From the NCBI GenBank assembly GCA_002403305.1, contig DHHM01000003.1, forward strand, positions 70,164 through 126,648: a DNA stretch of 56,485 nucleotides, written 5' to 3'. This DNA is from Bacteroidales bacterium UBA4772 (GTDB lineage: Bacteria > Bacteroidota > Bacteroidia > Bacteroidales > VadinHA17). Shown here piece by piece: positions 34,442 to 43,767 of the stretch; the stretch's first letter is position 1, and every line of letters starts with the position of its first letter. Below the pieces are notes generated by a model that saw nothing but the letters and a program-made list of their open reading frames with translations, was not told where the DNA came from and made no database searches. The translations under genes and the position numbers were made by a program.

Positions 34442-34696
34442 ATGGCTAATCACAAGTCGGCACTGAAAGCCGCAAAACAGGCTGAGGTAAGAAGGGAAGA
34501 CAACAAGTACTATGCCCGCACAATGCGTAACGCCCTCAAGAAGATGCGCACCACCACCGACAAGTCGGAGGCAGACAAGATGCTCCCTGAGCTCAATGCC
34601 ATGCTTGACAAGCTGGCAAAGAAGAACGTAATTCACAAGAATAAGGCCTCAAACCTCAAGTCGTCAGCAACAAAGCATGTACAGAACCTGAAGTAG
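34442..34696 (+). CDS. rpsT: 30S ribosomal protein S20
   Basis: An 84-residue, strongly basic, all-helical protein that binds 16S rRNA early in 30S assembly. The N-terminus MANHKSALKAAKQAE is the family signature, and NVIHKNKASNLKSS is the conserved C-terminal helix region. Length is normal. A clear intrinsic terminator follows. Confidence 0.97.
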   Translation: MANHKSALKAAKQAEVRREDNKYYARTMRNALKKMRTTTDKSEADKMLPELNAMLDKLAKKNVIHKNKASNLKSSATKHVQNLK

Positions 34697-34719
34697 GGTC
34701 TTGTTGAAAATATTGTACT

Positions 34720-34748
34720 GCCGCTGCCCCCGGACAGCGGCTTTTTTT
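34720..34748 (+). terminator. Intrinsic terminator after rpsT
   Basis: GCCGCTG-CCCCCGGA-CAGCGGC forms a 7-bp GC-rich stem with an 8-nt loop and is followed by seven T residues, 24 nt after the rpsT stop codon. Confidence 0.9.
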
Positions 34749-34780
34749 ATATATTGCAGCGGGATAATACGTTTTGCTGC

Positions 34781-35464
34781 ATGTCAATGAAGATCACAGA
34801 CTGGGCTGTCGAGGACAGGCCCCGTGAAAGGCTCTGGAGCAAGGGCCCCTCAAGTCTCAGCGACGCTGAGTTGTTAGCCATACTCATAGGATCAGGCACC
34901 AGGAACCGCTCGGCACTGGACCTGGCACGCGAACTGCTGGCCCTCGCCGGCAACTCCCTGGGCGACCTGGGAAAACTCAGCGCCGGGGAGATACGTAAGA
35001 TAAAAGGGCTGGGTGAAGCCCGGGCCGTGACCGTCGCCGCCGCCCTGGAGCTGGGACGGCGCCGCAAACTGGCCGAGGCGACAGAACACCCGCAGATACG
35101 CTCCTCGGCTGATGTCTTCAACATCTTCAGCCCCCTGATGGAAGACCTGCCACACGAAGAGTTCTGGATACTCTTCCTCAACAGGGCAAACCGTGTCATT
35201 GGCCGGATGAAGATAAGCCAGGGAGGCGTCAGCGGCACCGTCACCGACGTACGCATAGTAATGAAAAAGGCGATAGAGTCACTGGCATCAGGGCTGGTCA
35301 TCTGTCATAACCATCCCTCTGGCAACAACAGCCCCAGTGACTCGGACATACGCATCACTCAGAAGATTAAAGAGGCAGGTGCGCTGATGGATATCCAGCT
35401 GCTGGATCACCTCATCATCGCGGGCAGGGAGTACTACAGCTTCGCTGACAACGGGGCCCTCTAG
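34781..35464 (+). CDS. radC: RadC-family JAB-domain protein
   Basis: A 227-residue RadC homologue: an N-terminal helix-hairpin-helix-like domain (about 15-95, LSDAELLAILIGSG and IKGLGEARA) and a C-terminal JAB/MPN metalloprotease-like domain with the metal motif HNHPSGNNSPSDSD. The cellular role of chromosomal RadC proteins is unsettled; an early link to DNA repair was not borne out. The ATG at 34781 was chosen over a TTG at 34754 because the latter abuts the rpsT terminator. The convergent folK gene overlaps its stop by 3 nt (see the CTAG finding). Confidence 0.93.
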   Translation: MSMKITDWAVEDRPRERLWSKGPSSLSDAELLAILIGSGTRNRSALDLARELLALAGNSLGDLGKLSAGEIRKIKGLGEARAVTVAAALELGRRRKLAEATEHPQIRSSADVFNIFSPLMEDLPHEEFWILFLNRANRVIGRMKISQGGVSGTVTDVRIVMKKAIESLASGLVICHNHPSGNNSPSDSDIRITQKIKEAGALMDIQLLDHLIIAGREYYSFADNGAL

Positions 35465-35973
35465 AGCTGCTGCCCCGCCAGCCTCACATCAGAACGGTCA
35501 TCACACATCCCGAGCATCTCCGCTACGGTGAGCCCGGTGACCGGATGTACCGCAGCAGGGGCAACCTCAAAGAGGGGCTCCAGCACAAACCGCCTGTCGG
35601 CAAGCCTGGGATGAGGCACCTCCAACCCCGGCATTGATATTATACGCTCTTCCCATAACAGTATGTCCAGATCGATGATACGCGACTCATAGCTCCCCCT
35701 GCCACTGCGGCTGCGCCCCATGCGGCCCTCAATGGACCTGAAGAGCTGCAGCAGCTGCCACGGCTCCATCGCGGTCTCAATGACAATGACCATATTCAGG
35801 AATTGCTCGTCGGCATCAAAACCCCACGGCTCAGTCGCCCATACCGACGAGACAGCTGTGACCTCCCCGGCCTCTTCCCTGACAAGCTCTATTGCACGGG
35901 CAAGAGCAGCTGGCCTGTCGCCCATGTTGCTTCCCAGTCCTGCAATTACCTTCGATCGTGCTGATAATTTCAT
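35461..35973 (-). CDS. folK: Folate-pathway pyrophosphokinase FolK
   Basis: A 170-residue 6-hydroxymethyl-7,8-dihydropterin pyrophosphokinase, transferring pyrophosphate from ATP in folate synthesis. Signature segments are GLGSNMGD near the N-terminus, TEPWGFDADEQFLNMV, and SRIIDLDILLWEE with the metal-binding Asp pair, then VPHPRLADRRFVLEPL. The frame stays open far upstream across the start of sppA, but MKLSARSKVIAGLGSN at 35973 places the family domain at the N-terminus, so that start is used. It is convergent with radC and divergent from sppA. Confidence 0.95.
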   Translation of the reverse strand: MKLSARSKVIAGLGSNMGDRPAALARAIELVREEAGEVTAVSSVWATEPWGFDADEQFLNMVIVIETAMEPWQLLQLFRSIEGRMGRSRSGRGSYESRIIDLDILLWEERIISMPGLEVPHPRLADRRFVLEPLFEVAPAAVHPVTGLTVAEMLGMCDDRSDVRLAGQQL

Positions 35974-36043
35974 CTCAAGCGCATTAGAGACGTAAAGATG
36001 CCAGTTTTTTTTATAATTTGGCAACCTGAAAAACAGCACTGAC

Positions 36044-37813
36044 ATGAAAACCTTCCTCAAAATGCTGCTCGCCGTGGTTGCCGGGCTGATAATAACAGGC
36101 ATCCTCTTCTTTGTGATCATGCTCTCAGTCTTCTCAGGCATAGCCGCTGCAGGCACCAAAGCCGTTGACATACCAGAAAAATCGGTACTGGTGATCAAGA
36201 CCGGCGCCATGATACCCGACCGCACCGGCACCAACCCGCTGGCCATGTTCGATCCGCTCACCATGTCTCTTACCGGGACACCCGGACTGAACGACCTGCT
36301 GAAGAACCTGCGCAAGGCTGCGGAAGATGACGATGTGAGCGGCATACTGATAGAAAACGGCACCATTCCCTCAGGATGGGCAACTGCAGACGAGCTGCGC
36401 ACAGCACTGGAAGAATTCAAAAAGAGCGGTAAGTTCGTCTACTCCTACTCTGACTATATCATGATGCAGGAGAGCTACTTCATCTCCACCGCTGCCGACA
36501 GGATATGGCTTAACCCCGCCTCAACCTTCGATTTCAAGGGTCTGGCCTCGGAGGTCACCTTCTACAAGGAGGCACTCGGGAAGATCGGGGTGGAGATACA
36601 GGTGATAAGGCACGGCAAGTTCAAGGGTGCCGTTGAACCCTACATGCTTGACCGACTGAGCGAGGAAAACCGTTTCCAGATCTCGGAGTATGTCGGCTCA
36701 ATATGGGAACATGCGGTAAAGGTCATATCCGAATCGCGCGGCGTGCCCGCCGGCAGGGTAATGCAGCTGGCCGACTCTCTTGCCGGCTATGACGTCGCAC
36801 GCATGGCCGCGGCAGGAATGATCGACGGTACCCTCTACCGCGACCAGCTCGAAGATAGCATAAGAGCCGCCGCAGACATCAAGGAGGGCAAGAAGATCAA
36901 CTATGTGCCGATGACAAAGTACTCAAAGGTGACGGTGAAGCAGGATTCCAAACCGGGACGCTCCAGGATAGCAGTACTCTTTGCCGAAGGGAGCATTGTC
37001 ATGGGTGAAGGTGACAACACCAGCATAGGCGGCAACAGGTATGCTGCCGAGATGCGCAAGCTGCGGCTTGACACCACCGTCAAAGCCGTGGTCTTCAGGG
37101 TCAACTCACGGGGCGGCAACGCCATCGCCTCCGACCTTATATGGCGCGAGGTGGAACTCACCGGCAGGGTCAAGCCGGTGGTGGTATCCATGGGTAACTA
37201 TGCAGCCAGCGGAGGATACTACATAGCCGCCGCCGCTGATAAAATAATGGCCTCGCCGGTGACACTGACAGGGTCCATAGGGGTCTTCGGGCTTATCCCC
37301 AATGCGCAGACACTGCTCGGCAAGAAACTGGGTATCACCTCTGAAGTGGTGAGCACCAACGCCCACTCTGACGCCCCCTCGCTGACACGTCCCCTCAGTG
37401 CCTTCGAAAAAGAGGCTCTTCAGGCCAACGTAGAGCGTACCTACAATACCTTCACGGGCGTTGTGGCCGAGGGAAGAGGCATGAGGCAGACAGAAGTGGA
37501 CAGCATCGGGCAGGGACACGTATGGAGCGGTACCGACGCTGCCGGCATAGGACTGGTGGACTCCTTCGGCGGCCTCAACGACGCCCTCAGGGAAGCAGCC
37601 TCGCTGGCCGGACTGGAGAACTACCGCATCATCGAGAAGCCTGAGGCTTCTGACCTCTACACGAAGCTGCTCAAGGAGATGACCGGCACTCTCAGGGCGA
37701 GAGTAATCCGTGAGGAACTTGGTGCCGCCTCAAAATACTGGCATGACCTTAAGGAGATAATGTCAGCATCAGGCGTGCAGGCCATGCTGCCTTATTACAT
37801 CGAGATCTACTAG
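36044..37813 (+). CDS. sppA: Signal peptide peptidase SppA, 67K type
   Basis: A 589-residue inner-membrane serine protease that degrades cleaved signal peptides. One N-terminal transmembrane helix (about 8-35) anchors two tandem S49 domains. The dyad is K194 in HGKFKGAVEP (first domain) and S389 in NYAASGGYY (second domain), as in E. coli SppA. Length is typical of the double-domain form. It is followed 2 nt later by lpxK, and these with the phosphorylase form a compact operon. Confidence 0.95.
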   Translation: MKTFLKMLLAVVAGLIITGILFFVIMLSVFSGIAAAGTKAVDIPEKSVLVIKTGAMIPDRTGTNPLAMFDPLTMSLTGTPGLNDLLKNLRKAAEDDDVSGILIENGTIPSGWATADELRTALEEFKKSGKFVYSYSDYIMMQESYFISTAADRIWLNPASTFDFKGLASEVTFYKEALGKIGVEIQVIRHGKFKGAVEPYMLDRLSEENRFQISEYVGSIWEHAVKVISESRGVPAGRVMQLADSLAGYDVARMAAAGMIDGTLYRDQLEDSIRAAADIKEGKKINYVPMTKYSKVTVKQDSKPGRSRIAVLFAEGSIVMGEGDNTSIGGNRYAAEMRKLRLDTTVKAVVFRVNSRGGNAIASDLIWREVELTGRVKPVVVSMGNYAASGGYYIAAAADKIMASPVTLTGSIGVFGLIPNAQTLLGKKLGITSEVVSTNAHSDAPSLTRPLSAFEKEALQANVERTYNTFTGVVAEGRGMRQTEVDSIGQGHVWSGTDAAGIGLVDSFGGLNDALREAASLAGLENYRIIEKPEASDLYTKLLKEMTGTLRARVIREELGAASKYWHDLKEIMSASGVQAMLPYYIEIY

Positions 37814-37815
37814 GC

Positions 37816-38871
37816 ATGATCATGCCTGGCAGGATACTGCTGTGGCTCTTCTCGCAGCTCTACGGTGCCACCGTGACTGTCAGGAACAGTCTCTATGACT
37901 GCGGCATACTCAGAAGCCACAGCTTCGACCTGCCTGTAATCTGCATCGGCAATATCACTGTCGGCGGAACCGGAAAGACACCCCACGTCATCTGGCTGGC
38001 AGATAGACTCTCTTCTGTAGTGCAGGTTGCCGTGCTCAGCCGCGGCTACCTTCGCAAAAGCAGGGGTTTCAGGGAGGTGATACCCGGCGACACCACAACC
38101 GATGCGGGCGACGAGGCGCTACTGATGGCCCGGCGTCTGCCCCGGGTACGGGTCTTTGTGGATCGCGACAGGGTGCACGGCATAAGAAAGATCATGGCCG
38201 AAGAGCCCCCGCCCGGCGCTGTCATCCTCGACGACGGCTACCAGCACCGGGCAGTGAAAGCCGGGATGAACATACTCCTTACTGACTGGAACAGGCTCAT
38301 GACACGCGACAGGCTGCTGCCGCTGGGACGGCTGCGCGAGAGCCTGAGGGGAATGAGAAGAGCGGATATCATCATTGTTACCAAGGTGCCACCCGAAGCC
38401 ACCGCCGCTGAGATGGACACCGTTAAGAGAGAAATGAAAGCCGGAGTGCGGCAAAGCATATATTTCACCACTCTCGCCTACGGTAACCCGGTGCCGCTCT
38501 TCCCGGAAACTCCCCCGCAAACGGTCACGCCAGACTCCTCAGTGCTGATGGTGACAGGCATAGCCAACCCTGCCCCGATGGCCAGCTATCTCTCAACCCT
38601 CTGCACAAGGGTAATACCTCTCTCCTTCCCTGATCATCACAGCTATACCGAAAGTGACATCGTAAAAATCAAATCAGCCTTTGATGCCATGGAAGGAGAG
38701 CGGAAAATTGTCATCACCACGGCCAAGGATGCAGTCAGGTTAAAAGAAATCGCTAATATTGCAGTTCACCTCGCTGAGGTAACCCATGTATTGCCGGTTA
38801 ACGTGCAATTCATTGAAAATGAGGAGGATTTTTTAAACAAAATTTGCCAATATGCTGGAAAAGATCATTAA
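37816..38871 (+). CDS. lpxK: Tetraacyldisaccharide 4'-kinase LpxK
   Basis: A 351-residue membrane-associated kinase that phosphorylates the lipid A disaccharide at the 4' position. A hydrophobic N-terminal helix is followed by the P-loop region CIGNITVGGTGKTPH (about 34-60), DDGYQHRAV, and ITTAKDAVRL near the C-terminus. It indicates an outer membrane with lipid A. A second ATG two codons in is also possible. The 3' end overlaps the phosphorylase start by 20 nt. Confidence 0.95.
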   Translation: MIMPGRILLWLFSQLYGATVTVRNSLYDCGILRSHSFDLPVICIGNITVGGTGKTPHVIWLADRLSSVVQVAVLSRGYLRKSRGFREVIPGDTTTDAGDEALLMARRLPRVRVFVDRDRVHGIRKIMAEEPPPGAVILDDGYQHRAVKAGMNILLTDWNRLMTRDRLLPLGRLRESLRGMRRADIIIVTKVPPEATAAEMDTVKREMKAGVRQSIYFTTLAYGNPVPLFPETPPQTVTPDSSVLMVTGIANPAPMASYLSTLCTRVIPLSFPDHHSYTESDIVKIKSAFDAMEGERKIVITTAKDAVRLKEIANIAVHLAEVTHVLPVNVQFIENEEDFLNKICQYAGKDH

Positions 38872-39661
38872 AACGGCTGATTTCCTGAGATCAAAAGGAT
38901 TTACTGACCCTGAGGCGGGTATAGTCCTGGGCACCGGCCTGGGTGGCCTCACCACCGAAATTGACAATCAGATCGAGGTCCCTTATGCTGAGATACCCGA
39001 CTTCCCTGTCTCGACGGTGAAGGGTCATGCCGGGAAACTGATCTTCGGCGATTTCGGAGGAAAAAAGGTGGTAGCTATGAAGGGCCGCTTCCACTATTAC
39101 GAGGGCTACGGCTCCGAGCTGGTGACCTTTCCCATCAGAGTCATGAAGGAGCTGGGAATCAGGGCCCTCTTCCTCTCCAACGCCGCCGGCGGCGTTAACC
39201 CAACGTTCCGCATAGGAGACATCATGATCATCGATGATCATATATGCCTCGTCGACAATCCCCTCATAGGTCCCAACGACGACCGCATAGGTCCGCGTTT
39301 CCCCGACATGAGCGTCCCCTATGACAAACAGCTCATCGAAAAGGCCGAGGCAATAGCTGCCAGGCTGGGCATACCGGTAACAAAGGGTGTTTATCTCTCC
39401 ACCACCGGCCCTACCTTCGAGACCCCGGCAGAATACAGGTTCTTCAGGATTATAGGCGCAGACGCCGTGGGTATGTCAACGGTGCCCGAGGTGATCACTG
39501 CCAGGCATATGAATGTGCCTGTCTTTGCCGTCAGCATCATCACTGACCTGGGTGTGGAGGGTAAGATCGAGTACACCACCCACGAGTCTGTTCAGCAGGC
39601 TGCCGAGCACAGCGAGGAGAAGATGACCAGGATCATGAAGGAGCTGATAGCTGCTCTCTGA
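38852..39661 (+). CDS. punA: Purine nucleoside phosphorylase
   Basis: A 269-residue trimeric-type purine nucleoside phosphorylase that splits guanosine and inosine with phosphate for salvage. GIVLGTGLGGL is the phosphate-binding loop, GRFHYYEGY and FLSNAAGGVNP are conserved, and STTGPTFETPAE with GADAVGMSTVPE complete the nucleoside site. It overlaps the lpxK 3' end, the third gene of the sppA operon. A 27-bp tandem array follows its stop. Confidence 0.94.
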   Translation: MLEKIIKTADFLRSKGFTDPEAGIVLGTGLGGLTTEIDNQIEVPYAEIPDFPVSTVKGHAGKLIFGDFGGKKVVAMKGRFHYYEGYGSELVTFPIRVMKELGIRALFLSNAAGGVNPTFRIGDIMIIDDHICLVDNPLIGPNDDRIGPRFPDMSVPYDKQLIEKAEAIAARLGIPVTKGVYLSTTGPTFETPAEYRFFRIIGADAVGMSTVPEVITARHMNVPVFAVSIITDLGVEGKIEYTTHESVQQAAEHSEEKMTRIMKELIAAL

Positions 39662-39691
39662 CAGGTTACCTGTTTCGCAGCGCCCTGGTTC

Positions 39692-39815
39692 ATTACCAGG
39701 GCAGTGGTGCTCTGGCCAATTACATGAGCAGTGGTGGTCTTATCCGTTACCTTAACAGTGGCACTCTTACCCGATACCTTAACAGTAGTGGTCTGACCCC
39801 GTTACCTGTACAGCA
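39692..39815. repeat. 27-bp tandem repeat after punA
   Basis: Four and a half copies start at 39692, 39719, 39746, 39773 and 39800, each around TTACCTTAACAGTGG or a variant. The units diverge by several bases, so the array is not recent. Although 27 is a multiple of three, stop codons (for example TGA in copy 2) break the frames, and the last copy runs into the 3' end of the surface-protein gene, covering its stop codon. Confidence 0.8.
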
Positions 39816-41502
39816 CTGCACACACCTTCTTCCACCGGTGCGATACCCCCGAAGAGCTTACTGATTCTGCTATTACCATATAAAGTCCTGCGGGCAGCCC
39901 TGCACCGCTGTCAGTCGTCCCGTCCCACACAAAGGTTGCCCCGGCACCTGCGGAGAACCTCTCTGCCAGGCGCCTGACACAGTACCCGCGGTCGTTGAAG
40001 ACGGTGACTGATATGATGTTGTCATCTCCCCCGGGCCAGACCGACACCGATACCACCTCCTCAAAGCCGTCGCCGTCAGGAGAGACCCTGGTGGATGAGA
40101 GTCTCAACCCTTCGCCGGCATCCGCAGGCTCCACCGCCACAGAGTTGGCGGCACCCGGGGTGCCCCAGCCGCATACCTCGGATGCAGAGTGCCAGTTGGC
40201 GGCAACATCTGATGGCAGTGCCGGGGAAACCTTCTCCAGGGCAATACCCTCGGTCCCTGACAGAAACCCCTTGTGCATGGCGCTGCTGTAGCTGACCCTG
40301 TCGACAGCAGTCAACATCCGGTTGTAGAGGATTAGCGTACCGCCCTCGTCGGGCATCGAGGGAAGACGGGAAGCCTCGTAAACTGCATAGGGTGATGCGC
40401 AGGGATAACCCTCAACAACGGCATCCCTGTCAACGGTGACGGCCACAAATTCATACGGCAGCAGCTGGCGCGGCACGGCAGTGAGGGCATTCGCCGGGGC
40501 GGTGAGGCTGTTTGCCAGATAGAGGGAGGAGAGATCGACAACAGTGTTGCTGTTATTGTACAACTCGATATAATCTGCACCTCCTGGCAGGGGATCAAAC
40601 AACAGCTCGTTGAACAGTATCTCCCCGGCCATCGGATCGGAGGGAATGCCGGTTCTGAGATCTCCCCGGCAGGCTGCGTTGCCGGCAAAATCAGTTACTG
40701 ATGCCGGCACCGCCAGCGAGAGAATCTCTCCCCGTTTCAGCCCCTGGTCCAGGGGTACCAGCAGCAGACGGTCGGCAGGGTCACCGGATACCACGGGCAG
40801 CGTCTCCCTGCCGTCGGCCAGCCACTGTTCTCCCGGCACAGCCATAACGGTCTCATCAAACAGAACCCGGATGGTATCGCCATCCTCAGTCCAGACAGCG
40901 ATAACCTGCGGGCAACGAAGGTCAGCGGCTGTCCTCTCTGACGAGTTGACCCTGCCAGGGGTGCCGCCCGAAGGATCAACGGAAGGACTCCATGCCGCAG
41001 GTTCATTGAACGGGTTGCCAAGGTTGGTCAGCTCCGCCGACCACCCTCCCCCTGAGCGCGGTCCCTGTCCCAGGAAGGCGGGAGTATAGCTGACGGCATG
41101 CAACAGCCTTCCGTCGCTATCGCGCAGGGCTAACAGCTCACCGTCGTTGTTCAGCGAGGGGAACGATTTTATTGCCATCACCCTTCCGTATGGCAGCAGA
41201 GCGCTCCTGCTACCCGTTGCGCACAGTATGACGTACTCCTGAGGAGCTATCGCCTCCGCAGGCAGGGTGACACTGTCCGGCCCTGCAATAAGTATCAATC
41301 CTCCGGTAAAGATGGTGTCACCGGTGCGGTTGGTTATCTCAAGGTACTCCTTATCAGGCAACAGCACCGGCGGCGAAGGGTCGGCCATGATCTCGGTAAA
41401 AACAATGGAACCGATGACCGGGACGTCACCCATACCGCCCGCCCTCTGTGCTATAACACACTGAGACAGAGGCAGTAACGACAACAGGATAATCTTTTTC
41501 AT
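39802..41502 (-). CDS. Secreted lamin-tail-domain surface protein
   Basis: A 566-residue secreted protein with a signal peptide (about 1-18). Two lamin-tail domains are visible, about 30-150 (IVFTEIMADPSPP with YLEITNRTG) and about 295-415 (GEILFNELLFDPLPGG with DYIELYNNS), and the C-terminus is a FlgD-like Ig domain (about 480-566, ISVTVFNDRGYCVRRL, then GLPAGLYMVIAES) like the C-terminal modules of gliding or surface proteins in this phylum. Lamin-tail domains in Bacteroidota often occur on surface nucleases or adhesins; no catalytic domain is visible here. The function is unknown. Confidence 0.8.
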   Translation of the reverse strand: MKKIILLSLLPLSQCVIAQRAGGMGDVPVIGSIVFTEIMADPSPPVLLPDKEYLEITNRTGDTIFTGGLILIAGPDSVTLPAEAIAPQEYVILCATGSRSALLPYGRVMAIKSFPSLNNDGELLALRDSDGRLLHAVSYTPAFLGQGPRSGGGWSAELTNLGNPFNEPAAWSPSVDPSGGTPGRVNSSERTAADLRCPQVIAVWTEDGDTIRVLFDETVMAVPGEQWLADGRETLPVVSGDPADRLLLVPLDQGLKRGEILSLAVPASVTDFAGNAACRGDLRTGIPSDPMAGEILFNELLFDPLPGGADYIELYNNSNTVVDLSSLYLANSLTAPANALTAVPRQLLPYEFVAVTVDRDAVVEGYPCASPYAVYEASRLPSMPDEGGTLILYNRMLTAVDRVSYSSAMHKGFLSGTEGIALEKVSPALPSDVAANWHSASEVCGWGTPGAANSVAVEPADAGEGLRLSSTRVSPDGDGFEEVVSVSVWPGGDDNIISVTVFNDRGYCVRRLAERFSAGAGATFVWDGTTDSGAGLPAGLYMVIAESVSSSGVSHRWKKVCAVLYR

Positions 41503-41523
41503 GCAGCGGGATTAAAAAAGAAT

Positions 41524-41531
41524 TAAATTTG
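41524..41531 (+). promoter_or_regulatory. Candidate -7 element for asd
   Basis: TAAATTTG, an exact TAnnTTTG match, 52 nt before the asd ATG. It also argues against a longer start at 41529, which would overlap it. Confidence 0.45.
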
Positions 41532-41582
41532 TCGCACTTTTTCAAGATAAAGTTCGCAAATAATTTCGAAACAATTACAGAA

Positions 41583-42572
41583 ATGAAGGTAGCAATTGTC
41601 GGAGCCACCGGGATGGTAGGAAGAATGATGCTGAAGGTTCTCGATGAACGTGAGTTCCCCGTGGACACACTCCTGGCTGCCGCCAGCGAGCGCTCTGAAG
41701 GCCGGGAGGTAATATTCAGGGGTAAGCCTGTGAAGGTTATAAGCATCATGGAGGCGGTGGAGGCAAAACCTGACCTGGCACTCTTCTCCGCCGGAGCGGC
41801 AGTCTCAAGGGAGTGGGCGCCGGCGTTCGCTGAGCACGGTACCCTGGTTATTGACAACTCTTCGGCATGGCGCATGCATGAGAGTGTCCCGCTGGTGGTG
41901 CCCGAGATCAATGCCAGAGCTATAACGGCTGCCAGCAGGATCATCGCCAACCCGAACTGCTCCACCATCCAGATGCTCATGGCCCTGGCACCGCTGCACC
42001 GCGAGTATACCGTCAGGAGGCTGGTAATCTCAACATACCAGTCGGTAACCGGCACCGGGGTAAAGGCTGTGACACAGCTCGACAATGAACGGCGCGGACT
42101 GGGAGGAGAGATGGCATACCCCTACCCCATCGACCTTAACTGTCTTCCGCATTGTGATCACTTCCTCGACAACGGATATACAAAAGAGGAGGAGAAGCTC
42201 GTAAACGAGACACGCAAAATACTGACTGACAATAGTATACGTGTTACGGCCACCGCCGTTAGAGTACCCGTGAAGGGAGGACACTCGGAAGCAGTAAACG
42301 TTGAGTTTGCACGTGAATTCGATCTCGACAGGGTGAGGACATTGTTGTCAGAGGCCCCAGGTGTACTCCTGTATGACAGCCCTTCAGAGAACATATACCC
42401 CATGCCAGTCATCGCCCACGACCGTGATGAGGTATTCGTGGGCCGCGTCAGGCGCGACTTCTCGCAGGAGAGGACACTGAACATGTGGGTCGTGGCTGAT
42501 AACATACGTAAGGGCGCTGCCACCAATGCGGTGCAGATAGCGGAGTATATGCGCTCGTCAGGCCTGCTGTAA
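41583..42572 (+). CDS. asd: Aspartate-semialdehyde dehydrogenase
   Basis: A 329-residue enzyme of lysine, threonine and methionine synthesis that reduces aspartyl phosphate with NADPH. The N-terminal Rossmann motif is VAIVGATGMVGRMM; the catalytic Cys is C126 in ANPNCSTIQ and the acid/base His lies in VKGGHSEAV. The start at 41583 (MKVAIVGA) was chosen because it places the dinucleotide-binding motif at the N-terminus. It converges with hflX, 7 nt apart, with no visible terminator between. Confidence 0.96.
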   Translation: MKVAIVGATGMVGRMMLKVLDEREFPVDTLLAAASERSEGREVIFRGKPVKVISIMEAVEAKPDLALFSAGAAVSREWAPAFAEHGTLVIDNSSAWRMHESVPLVVPEINARAITAASRIIANPNCSTIQMLMALAPLHREYTVRRLVISTYQSVTGTGVKAVTQLDNERRGLGGEMAYPYPIDLNCLPHCDHFLDNGYTKEEEKLVNETRKILTDNSIRVTATAVRVPVKGGHSEAVNVEFAREFDLDRVRTLLSEAPGVLLYDSPSENIYPMPVIAHDRDEVFVGRVRRDFSQERTLNMWVVADNIRKGAATNAVQIAEYMRSSGLL

Positions 42573-42579
42573 CTGCAGG

Positions 42580-43767
42580 TTAAACATCATCATAGAGAAA
42601 ATCATTGTAGGGATACCGTGCCGCGTGTATCTGCCGGACCTCATCATATAGCATCTTTCTGAGCTCATCAATGTTGTCACGGGTCTTCGCGGAGATGAAT
42701 ACCACCTTCCTGTCGTTGTCGCTGGCCATCCAGCTCCTGCGCAGGTCACCGAGGGAGAGGTTCTCGCTCTTCACCGGGGTGAGGTCATCGTCATCCTTCC
42801 TGGTGAATGAGAATATGTCGGTCTTGTTGAATACCATTATCGTGGGTTTGCCCAGCGACACGAGCTCGTCCAGTGTGGCGTTAACCACCTCTATCTGTTC
42901 CTCGAAGCCGGGGTGTGAGATATCCACCACATGCAGCAGAAGGTCAGCCTCGCGCACCTCGTCGAGGGTCGACTTGAACGACTCCACCAGGTCGTGCGGC
43001 AGCTTGCGAATGAACCCCACCGTGTCGGAGAGAAGGAAGGGCAGGTTGCCTATCACCACCTTCCGTACCGTAGTGTCAAGTGTGGCGAACAGCTTATCCT
43101 CGGCAAAGACGTCGCTCTTGCTGATACGGTTCATGAGTGTCGATTTGCCGACGTTGGTGTAACCGACAAGAGCCACCCTGACCATCTTACCACGCCCTTT
43201 GCGCCGGGTGCTCATCTGGGTGTCTATCTTCTTCAGTTGTTCTTTAAGCTTTGCAATGCGGTCACGTATAATACGGCGGTCGGTCTCTATCTCCGTCTCA
43301 CCCGGGCCGCGCAGACCTATACCTCCGCGCTGGCGCTCGAGGTGTGTCCACATGCCCGTCAGCCTGGGCAGCAGGTACTGGTACTGAGCCAGCTCCACCT
43401 GCTTGCGGGCATGCGAGGTGCGGGCACGGCCGGCAAAGATGTCAAGGATGAGGTTGGTGCGGTCAATGACCCGGCAACTGAGCTCGTTCTCGATGTTACG
43501 CATCTGCGCCGGCGTCAGCTCGTCATCGAAGATGGCAAGGGTGATATCGTTGGCGGCGACGAAAGCCGCTATCTCTTCCGTCTTCCCCTTGTTGACAAAA
43601 GTGCGGGGATTGGCATGCTCCACACGCTGGAGAAATGACATAACAGGCTCTGCCCCTGCCGTGCGGGCCAGAAACGCAAGCTCATCAAGGTATTCGCGCG
43701 CACTTACTTCGCTTATCTCAGGGGTGACAACCCCTACCAGTATTGCCTTTTCTATTTCTTTGAAAAT
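42580..43767 (-). CDS. hflX: HflX ribosome-splitting GTPase, non-AUG start
   Basis: An HflX GTPase, which binds stalled or hibernating 50S subunits. The G1 loop is VGYTNVGKSTLMN, G3 DTVGFIRKLP and G4 FNKTD; the preceding glycine-rich ERQRGGIGLRGPGETEIETDRR is the HflX hallmark. The first ATG in frame is at 43641, but the conserved N-terminal domain continues upstream without a stop (AILVGVVTPE, REYLDELAFLARTAGAEP), and there is no ATG, GTG or TTG before the stop at about 43800. An ATT at 43767, giving 395 residues and the usual length, is the best candidate start; ATA at 43755 or CTG at 43740 are alternatives. If only the ATG were used, about 42 conserved residues would be lost. Confidence 0.88.
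   Translation of the reverse strand: MFKEIEKAILVGVVTPEISEVSAREYLDELAFLARTAGAEPVMSFLQRVEHANPRTFVNKGKTEEIAAFVAANDITLAIFDDELTPAQMRNIENELSCRVIDRTNLILDIFAGRARTSHARKQVELAQYQYLLPRLTGMWTHLERQRGGIGLRGPGETEIETDRRIIRDRIAKLKEQLKKIDTQMSTRRKGRGKMVRVALVGYTNVGKSTLMNRISKSDVFAEDKLFATLDTTVRKVVIGNLPFLLSDTVGFIRKLPHDLVESFKSTLDEVREADLLLHVVDISHPGFEEQIEVVNATLDELVSLGKPTIMVFNKTDIFSFTRKDDDDLTPVKSENLSLGDLRRSWMASDNDRKVVFISAKTRDNIDELRKMLYDEVRQIHAARYPYNDFLYDDV

Noticed and set aside
35974..36420. A 319-residue version of FolK
   Set aside because: The extra 149 residues are the antisense of the sppA start and its upstream region; FolK proteins begin at the GLGSN motif.
43641..43641. Taking the ATG at 43641 as the HflX start
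   Set aside because: It removes conserved N-terminal sequence that is still in frame without a stop.
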